This document shows, one piece after another, positions 1-6,774 of a stretch of DNA of 10,165 bases. Position numbers and translations under genes: made by a program. Each line of letters begins with the position of its first letter. Position 1 is the first letter of the stretch. Below the pieces are notes generated by a model. That model ran no database searches and was not told the DNA's origin. It saw nothing but the letters and a program-made list of their open reading frames with translations. The DNA comes from Glomus cerebriforme. Its lineage: Eukaryota > Glomeromycota > Glomeromycetes > Glomerales > Glomeraceae. The DNA lies in the NCBI GenBank assembly GCA_003550305.1, contig QKYT01000041.1:22609-32773 (forward strand), written 5' to 3'.

Positions 1-1304
1 CATGTTTCGGGCTGTTGGACTATAAAAAAAATTAAATCATACAAACTAATTATAAATTTACTTTATCATAATGGTTATGATTTTATTATATATTTATCAC
101 ATTTTTTAACATTTTAACTCTAAAATGATTGTAAAAAAATATATATTTATTAGTATGGATTTCACTTTCTTTTAATATACAAATGGACTGAATCGAATAA
201 GTTGTTTTTATTTTCCAACATACACTGTAAAAAAAAAAAAAGATTAATTATTAAAAAAAATCTCTTCACCTAGAAGTATGTTTATAAATACTTTTTACCA
301 GGGAATATCTATTTATAGAATTTATAATTATTCATTACAAAGTACACTGAATCTTATTCATGTACACAAAAAAAATATATATAATTTATACAAATATTTA
401 ATTTTAGCTTGTTTTTAATCTTTTTCTTTCAGCAATTAACACCAATATTTTTTGTCGTAAATTGTTAGGATTTTTAATTAGTAAATCTGTTAAATTGACC
501 AGCCAAGCTCTTATTATCATAATTATTTAAATTTTTTTTTTTGGGATTCCATGTTCTATTATTCTTTTACTATTAAACTAAGACAAGTATATGTGTTTGA
601 TTCTTTAGTCTTTCTTTGCTACTTTGTTCTAAGTCTGATATCAATATAAAGAATGAAATTTATAGTGAATAGAAAAATGAAAAATGTAAAAAGGTGAAAA
701 AAGTGAGTTCTTGTATTTTTAAATAGATTTAAGTTAATAAAACAGATATTTTGCGAGTTAGTATAAACTTTTTTTATATAAAGTACAAAAGATATTAATT
801 TTTATTCAATTTTTTTTTTCTTGCATGAAATTGCGATCAAAATATGTTTAAAGAACCAGTTTTCTTTTTCTATAGTAGATTCAAACGTATAAAATATAAA
901 TATAGAAATAAAATAATTTGTTTACCTATAGATTCATAAGATACAACAAATTATTGCTATTGTTTATGTGGCGTTGGTATAGAAAGCTCACTAAAATCCT
1001 CAGCTCTCTCTATTAATATTAAAAAAATGATATAACTTATGGAATTAGTGTATATCTATAAATATTGTAAATATTGTATAAACGTAAAGAATCAATTAAA
1101 TATTCCTTGTTTCATTTCAATTTTAAAATGTTTCACTTTTAGTGAATATTAACNATATTATTTTTCTCATTGTGAAAAACCTTCTTTAGCGAAAACAAAT
1201 TTATGTAAACGTGATAGTTATTTATTAAGTTGTCATAAAATATTACACACTCTAAACTGTAATATTTTAGTGGTAAGTATTTTGTTATAGGTATTTTTGC
1301 AGAG
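1..1304. other. AT-rich intergenic stretch, no gene seen
   Basis: The stretch is made of A and T runs with stops in every frame and no coding-like segment. It holds one ambiguous base at 1154 and a perfect inverted repeat at 1236-1269, listed separately. The first 23 bases are clearly GC-richer than what follows and may be the cut-off end of another feature. Confidence 0.6.
1236..1269. repeat. Perfect 12-base inverted repeat with 10-base loop
   Basis: TAAAATATTACA at 1236-1247 is the exact reverse complement of TGTAATATTTTA at 1258-1269, with CACTCTAAAC between. It ends about 35 bases before the GC-richer block at 1305. It could be an RNA hairpin or a chance AT-rich foldback. Confidence 0.5.
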
Positions 1305-1508
1305 CAGCATGACACTATGGCTAGCGTAGCGTGTTTACCTTAGTGTAAGCCGGTGGGTACTACCTCACATTATGGCTTCTTATCCCCAAAGACCCTCCTA
1401 TTCGTATAAGTTGCAAGTCTCATGGTAAAGCTGGTTGGGCGTGGTGCTATGTGAAGGAGGAGCATAGTGCACTTTTAGCAAGTTCTTTTTTGGTGAGCCA
1501 TAGCACTT
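1305..1508. mobile_element. GC-richer block, candidate short interspersed repeat (SINE- or MITE-like)
   Basis: About 47% of bases are G or C in 1321-1500 by hand count, against roughly 20% on either side, and the boundaries are abrupt. No frame gives a believable protein. CTATGGCT at 1315-1322 recurs inverted as AGCCATAG at 1496-1503, close to both edges, so the block may have short degenerate terminal inverted repeats. A second small foldback, CTATG/CATAG, lies near 1446-1466. I found no clear target-site duplication and no convincing pol III A and B boxes, so the class is open. A fragment of a conserved exon or a noncoding RNA is the alternative. Confidence 0.4.
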
Positions 1509-1641
1509 AAAAATTTCTTACGTTTAGATTATTAATTAATTGCTGCAATTATTACTTATATTGAATTTATTATTACAATTATTGTTATACAAATAAAATT
1601 ATGATTCAATTATTTTCTACAAAACTAGAAGCTTTCAAGGT

Positions 1642-1746
1642 ATTCTACTACTCTATTCTTAGTGTTTAAATTAATTCAAAATTAATTTAAATTACAAACT
1701 AAGAAAATTGTAAATATTCTTACTACTCTAGTCTTAGTGTTTTAAA
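1642..1746. repeat. Direct repeat pair of about 30 bases enclosing a strong hairpin
   Basis: Copy one (1642-1670) and copy two (1716-1746) share ATTC-TACTACTCTA-TCTTAGTG-TTTAAA with one substitution and two single-base gaps. Between and partly within them, TTTAAATTAATT (1665-1676) pairs perfectly with AATTAATTTAAA (1680-1691) across a CAA loop. Pairing resumes beyond a small bulge, giving an inverted repeat over 1656-1705. It lies 110-250 bases beyond the last kinase exon, on its 3' side. Confidence 0.55.
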
Positions 1747-1887
1747 TAAAATAATGATTAGAAACTGTTTTAATTAAACAATTTAAAGTATACCTAAAAG
1801 TAAAAAGACGAATTAATAAAAAAAAACTTTAAGGAAAAAAAGTATTTTACATAGATCTTACTTATCGCCAGGAATTTCTAATTCATC

Positions 1888-1934
1888 TTATTCTTCTGAA
1901 TGAAAATTTGGATTATTGTATATTTCTTCCTCGT
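1888..1934 (-). other. Alternative terminal exon of the kinase gene (possible relic of a longer tail)
   Basis: On the minus strand a T-rich tract ends in TATAG at 1940-1935, followed by sequence reading EEEIYNNPNFHSEE and then TAA at 1890-1888. The exon is phase-compatible with the donor of exon 5 (G at 2116 plus AC at 1934-1933 gives Asp), so skipping exon 6 would give a protein of about 525 residues ending here. Beyond the TAA the same frame continues for nine more coding-like codons (DELEIPGDK) to a second stop at 1860-1858. This suggests that an ancestral CAA became TAA. The acidic tail resembles the C-termini I remember for this fungal kinase family; that resemblance is recollection, not a search. 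Confidence 0.5.
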
Positions 1935-1980
1935 CTATAAAAAAAAATGAATTAGAACAATATTTCGTTATAACAATATT

Positions 1981-3944
1981 TTATTTTTTTAATTGATGTT
2001 GCATTGTTTCTCTTTTGTAATCATTTTTAACATCTAAAAAAGTTACATTGATAAATAATGTATTGTTATTTTATAATTTCAAAACAAGATATTAAAATTA
2101 CAAATAAATAATTACCATTTAAAATAATATTTGTTTTAGACGTGCTGACATAATTATGAATTTTTGAATTATTGAAGTCATCAACTACAAAAATAAATTA
2201 ACATTAAATATTTTAGTACATAAATAAAGTTTAACATAAACTCATTACTTACTGGTATCAGGAATATTAAAATCATATGGTTTACTATGAAATACTAAAA
2301 AACATTCAAAAGATATTATAAAAATAAATACTTTATAATAAAACAACAAAAATTTTTCGATCTATACCTTCTTGTTCTTCTATTAATATTTTTTTTAAAA
2401 AAAAAGTCAATATTAATTATCAAAATATTTAAAAATAAATAAAAAAAATCATTATTACCTTCAGTTGCATTTCTTGGTTCGGGTAAACCTTCAAACTGAT
2501 GAATTTTACTCGTACATAATCTGTTATTTGTATAATCTGTTTTTAAGCTAATTGATTCATGAGTTTTTAAATTATTATTTGTTTCAGATTTAAACAAATT
2601 AAATTTCTTGAAAATATTTTTAATAATATTATTTTCCTCATTTATAGTTGTATTTATATATGATATTTTAATTTCTTGTATTTTTTTCCCAAACAGTATA
2701 ATGATCAGGTCTTTTTAATGGATCAGCATCCCAACATTGTTCCATTAAATTTTTATATTCTAAAGGAGTTTCTGGTACAATTTTTGGTCTTATACCATTA
2801 ATGATACTCATTGCAAGATAATAATCATGTTCACAAATATCAAAAGGTGGTTGTCCAGATGAAATTTCCCACATAAGCATTGCAATACTATAAATATCAG
2901 ATTTAAAAGTATNTTCTTTTCCGNNAATAACTTCAGGTGCTACATAAGGAAGATTTCCATATATACTTTTTGGTGGTTCATCAGCAGGTCCACAAAATCC
3001 AAGATCACTAATACGCCACACATCATTAAATTGGGAATATAATATATTTCCTGAATGTAAATCTCTATGAATTGCTTTCTCTTCATGAATACGACCAAGT
3101 GCAAAAATTATATCACACATAATCAAAATCCTTTCTTTCCATATAAGTTGATTATGATTTTGTCGTAAATAATTTCTTAAATCAATATCCATTTTACGCA
3201 TTACAAGCATATAATCTCCATTTAATGGATCTTGCGTTAAACCAAAACATCGAAGTATATTTCCCCATTTATTGCTTATTGTTAAATGTGATTTAGCCTA
3301 NAAAAAAAAAAAAAATAAAAATTTAAAAAAATTAATTTTTGTTTTTTTTTTTAATAATTTTAAAAATTACAAACCTCTTCGAGCCAACTTTGATCAGCAT
3401 TTTCAACATTTTTTAATTTTTTAAGTATTACTTCTTCACTTCCAAATCTTTTTAATTGTTGTTCTTTAGAATCCCATTCATCATAACGTCCATCAATCCA
3501 ATATGCAGTATAAATTTCAGAGCATCCACCTTTTGTTAAATATTCAATATTTTGTAAATTATTGTATGGGATCCATTCAACTACCATTTTTGGATAAAGT
3601 GTTTCCGTTTGGCATTTCTGTATTAAATTATCAATAACGTTATTTTCAGATGTCCAATCTGAAAATTTTGATTTTAAATAATTTCGAACACAATATTCAC
3701 AAAATGTTGTAGCTAAACATTCTTGTTTACAATTTTCACAAATTCTTCTTTCTCCNTCATTNNAAAGAATTTTANTTCGGTCATANNCTTCATTTAACNA
3801 TNTTATTGTTTTAGTTTTTTCATCTTTTGTAAGAGATTTATCAGCAAAAATTGTTTTTTGTGCAAATTTATATTGTTTGTGTATGTCATCATAAATATTA
3901 AAATCTATTAATGCAATTGCTCTATTAATTGCCGCAGCAGACAT
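1981..3944 (-). CDS. Tyrosine-kinase-like protein kinase with N-terminal Cys-pair module, multi-exon, one frameshift
   Basis: Probable protein kinase of the expanded Glomeromycotina TKL-like type. Exons (minus strand): 3944-3375, 3297-2459, 2379-2368, 2294-2253, 2184-2116, 2033-1981. All introns are GT...AG, 68-82 bases, and every junction keeps frame. Removing one A from the A7 run at 2687-2681 restores the frame after residue 394; as written the kinase stops after about 399 residues. The corrected protein has about 527. It shows Cys pairs C69-x2-C72 and C82-x2-C85, a degenerate glycine loop (LTKGGCSEIY, 136-145), probable ATP lysine K175, HRDLHSGN (267-274), DLG in place of DFG (288-290), APE (310-312) and CWDADPLKRP near the kinase end. 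The catalytic Asp and Asn are present, so it may be active. The ATG has A at -3. Thirteen ambiguous bases occur in the window and eleven of them fall in this gene's exons. The last exon is uncertain. Confidence 0.85.
2368..2379 (-). other. 12-base microexon of the kinase gene
   Basis: On the minus strand, ATTAATAG is followed by AAGAACAAGAAG and then GTATAG. With the phase-1 G left by exon 2, this encodes Glu-Glu-Gln-Glu and passes a G to the next exon. The flanking introns are 79 and 73 bases. The next exon then reads on as VFHSKPYDFNIPDT without a break. Reading through instead reaches AT-rich nonsense and a stop. Confidence 0.65.
2681..2687 (-). other. Homopolymer frameshift in kinase exon 2
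   Basis: Seven T on the plus strand (seven A in the coding sense) follow the codon for Trp393. As written, the frame ends in TAA soon after. With six A the frame continues as EKIQEIKISY and runs open for about 70 codons to a good donor at 2458. A sequencing or assembly length error is the simplest explanation; a true inactivating insertion cannot be excluded. Confidence 0.8.
3756..3802. other. Cluster of ambiguous bases in kinase exon 1
   Basis: Eight N calls fall in 47 bases (3756, 3762, 3763, 3775, 3786, 3787, 3799, 3802), just before the Cys-pair module. Others are isolated at 1154, 2913, 2924, 2925 and 3301. Scattered single N calls rather than one gap suggest mixed bases from near-identical paralogues or haplotypes collapsed in assembly. 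Confidence 0.75.
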
Positions 3945-4002
3945 GATACAATTTTTTTATAAAATTTGTTCAAAAAGATAAATTTTTAAACCGAAAAATT
4001 CA

Positions 4003-4034
4003 TATTTTTATATTTTTACGGGGTTGAACTCCGT
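4003..4034 (-). promoter_or_regulatory. Candidate kinase promoter: TATA-like tract beside an imperfect palindrome
   Basis: In the gene's sense a CCCCGT followed by AAAAATATAAAAATATG lies about 60-75 bases before the start codon. The TATAAAA is suitably placed for a core promoter. Directly upstream, 4018-4034 on the plus strand is ACGGGGTTGAACTCCGT, an imperfect 17-base palindrome and the only GC-rich stretch for some distance. This is position and composition evidence only. Confidence 0.35.
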
Positions 4035-4733
4035 ATTTGTACAACAAATTATTCGTGTGTAACAAACTTAAAGTCACATGATAGTATTTTTGTAAAATTT
4101 ATTTTAGAAATTTGTCAAACACATTTCCATTTTAACTTTTAACACACAAATAAATTTTTATGTAAAACTCAAAGATTATATTTATTGTTTGTTTACAAGA
4201 ATGTAAAATCTCATTCTTAGAAATATGTGACGTAATCGACCAGGTTGAAGTGATTCATTAAAAAAAAAATAAATAAAATTAAATTAACGATCATTTATTT
4301 ATTCTGGGTCTTTGTTATAATTAAAAATATTAGATTTAATTTTTTGTTAAACATCTATTGAAAATAGGCATATTATGGATGATTAATAACACATTTTGAA
4401 TATACAGTATAGATTACACATGAGTTACGTCAGTCCCATCTGACGCAAACCCACAATAGGAATAAACAATTTTTCAAAATAAATCAACTAAGCCAAATTT
4501 ATTTATTCTTTAATCGTGAGTCATTTTCATATGAACAAATAAAACTAATTTAAGTAATACATCACATAATGACACAACATTTGTAAATTTTACAAATGGT
4601 AATATAAATGAAAATATAAATACCCTAAGTTTTTTTTCTCTATTATTTTATTTTAGACTAAAACTTCCCTTTAAAATTTCCTTTTTAACTTCCTTATACT
4701 GTATATGATACTTTTCTCGTTACAGGCAAGGAA
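4035..4733. other. Intergenic DNA upstream of the kinase, with several short symmetric sites
   Basis: No coding frame is visible. The stretch holds TGACGTAA at 4228-4235 and its reverse complement TTACGTCA at 4425-4432, which match the core recognised by CREB/ATF-type bZIP factors. It also holds TATACAGTATA at 4401-4411, TATACTGTATA at 4695-4705, and a perfect 10-base-arm palindrome at 4578-4598. Binding is not shown by sequence alone. Confidence 0.45.
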
Positions 4734-4774
4734 AAACTAGTCAGTTAGTTGAGTCTCTCCTAACTGGCTGGTTT
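4734..4774. repeat. 15-pair foldback with 11-base loop
   Basis: AAACTAGTCAGTTAG (4734-4748) faces CTAACTGGCTGGTTT (4760-4774). Thirteen pairs are Watson-Crick and two would be G.U in an RNA of plus sense. The two off-pairs make it better as RNA than as a DNA inverted repeat. No gene abuts it. Confidence 0.5.
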
Positions 4775-4889
4775 GGTTTAGATTAGAATCTTCCTCTTTA
4801 TTTTCTTGTATACTGTGTTTATGAAGACAAAAGAAATCATGATGGAAAATTTTAACAAGCGGCAAGAAGATTAATTTAAAAGCTTTATT

Positions 4890-5780
4890 TTGCAGAAATG
4901 AAAATGACAAATAAAGACAAGAAGATAATGAGGTACTGTATGTGTTATAATGGATTTTAAGTTGTGATTATTTATAATTAATTGCATTATCATTTTTTTT
5001 TTCAACACCAAAACCATAGACATCACAGATATTAAGAAGAACACTTATAGGAATGTGAATGGAGTTATAAATGCAAACAGGGAACAAAAAAAAAAGAAAA
5101 CGATGTTAATATCAGAAGATATCCATAACCAGAGGCAGAAACAAGTGGATAATTTCTATTTAGATGCGATTGGAATTGATAAATAAAAGGAAAATGCTTG
5201 ATGCTAAAATGGATATTCTTGATGGAATATATCAATGAATTTATAATTAACAATCAACTGATGTTGCATGCTTCCAAAGTAACAACATCCATAAAAATGT
5301 GACTGGAGACAAAACTACCACTTAGATATAGCTGAGATTAATGATGAAATAATGAAATAGGAAAGAAATGGTGAATAAAATAGGTGTATGAGAAAATGTG
5401 ATGAGCGTTGTCAATCATGTAAAAATGTAAATGGAAACTATCAAAATAAATAGATTACGCGTAAATACAACTGCATTCCAGTTGAGGAAAACATTTATAA
5501 AGTAGATAATAATGAAGAATATTGAGGTAAATGTAACTGCATTTAACAATCAAGAAAGTTACATAAAATTTACAGATATTCACGATAAAAACAGTAAATA
5601 TTGGTGTACTATAAATTTCAATGAAGGCAGTTATAAGGACATTTTTATAAATAGTATATCTACAGGGAATGTGGGAATTTGAATATAAGCAATGGTATAA
5701 TGCATTAGCAAAATGGGAAATAATAGCTCAAAAAATGATAGTAGTAAATTATTTTATAAAAAAATGTATTACACTGTTTT
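4890..5780 (+). pseudogene. Decayed coding-like region, unknown family, frames broken by stops and shifts
   Basis: I do not recognise a family. The plus strand is purine-rich and gives coding-like stretches in changing frames. Frame of 5343 reads NRCMRKCDERCQSCKNVNG and, after a stop, RKYNCIPVEENIYKVDNNEE and KCNC, with stops at five places. Frame of 5521 is open from 5506 to the stop at 5680 and includes KFTDIHDKNSKYWCTINFN. Frame of 5669 then begins MWEFEYKQWYNALAKWE and runs to 5854, becoming low-complexity after about 5780. Trp and Cys are unusually frequent for random AT-rich DNA. The pattern fits an old gene with indels and substitutions. The alternatives are a multi-exon gene I failed to resolve, or purine-rich noncoding DNA. 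Confidence 0.35.
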
Positions 5781-5854
5781 TTATAATAAACATAATGAAA
5801 ATTAAAAACCTATATTATTTAAACAATTATCGAGTAGAAACAAATATATTATAA

Positions 5855-6721
5855 AAATTTCAAAACAAAAGTACATAAATCAAGTTTATATTATTTCTTT
5901 GCTGCTCAGATTTTAAAACTTTAAAGTTTCTTAGATAAAATTTTAATTAACTTTTTACTAAGGTATTCTTCTTAAATTTATACCCTCCTGCACACATCTC
6001 ATTTTTTTTTGCTCATCTGATATATAATATTTTACCATTCAAAATTTACAACTTCATAAGCTTATTATTATCAATCTACAAGAAAGAAAAGAACCTTTCC
6101 AATAATAATAAAAAATAATGGGTTTTTCTAATAGTAATTATTCAATAATCAACATAGTTCTTCTGTAAAGTGCAGTCTTCATAAATCTTTTAAAATGGAA
6201 TTGTCTCAACCGAGTAAAGATTATATTTTCTGACATGTTGTGATACTCATGTAATGTTGATTAGTAACAGTATACAGTATATCGCAGTACCTTATACTTG
6301 TTTTTTCTTTCTTAATAAAGTGGTTCTTTGCGTAAAAAAAAAAATTCTTTTGACCGTTTTGTTTATATTTTTAAGGGTCTAGTTGTGTAACTCCCTTTTT
6401 GAGTTGAAACAAGATCTTTGTATTAGAATTATTGAATAAGAATAGTTTGGACATGGTAATTAAAGGATCGACTCATATTTCTTTCATAAAAGTGTTGCTG
6501 CTTATTCTGATTATATCTAACAATATATAACTTAGGTTTTTTTAAAAAAAAAAAAATTTTATGTACTTTCTTTTATTATTATTTTGATTCTGTGTAAAAG
6601 AAATTATATATGTAGTTTTGTGAGTCACAATTTTTTTCTAGTAATTTGATGTAAAATGACATGATATGAATTTAGTTTCGTTTCATACATTTAAAAATGA
6701 GTAATAAAAAACAAAATTTTC
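5855..6721. other. AT-rich intergenic DNA before the F-box gene
   Basis: No coding-like frame or RNA gene is visible. The stretch contains a third TATACAGTATA at 6271-6281, about 490 bases before the F-box start, and several A and T runs. Confidence 0.55.
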
Positions 6722-6733
6722 TAATATAATAAT
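6722..6733 (+). promoter_or_regulatory. Weak TATA-like tract before the F-box gene
   Basis: TAATATAATAAT lies about 45 bases before the start codon. In DNA this AT-rich such tracts are common, so this is a positional guess only. Confidence 0.2.
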
Positions 6734-6774
6734 TTTTCAATTCATTTTTATAACTTGTCTTTTAAATTTCAAAT

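Noticed and set aside
1305..1508. GC-richer block as a tRNA or 5S rRNA gene
   Set aside because: I could not build a cloverleaf or match the 5S internal control region, and the A and B box matches are poor.
2316..2458. Extension of the kinase tail frame past 2459 as coding
   Set aside because: Downstream of GAAG the frame is AT-rich low-complexity sequence beginning with a good GTAATA donor, so it is intron up to the microexon.
5065..5253. 62-codon open frame on the minus strand
   Set aside because: Low-complexity hydrophobic translation opposite purine-rich DNA; the plus strand has the better coding-like signal here.
5669..5854. 61-codon open frame as an independent small gene
   Set aside because: Only its first half looks protein-like, and it continues the decaying reading from the neighbouring frame, so it is described with the decayed region instead.
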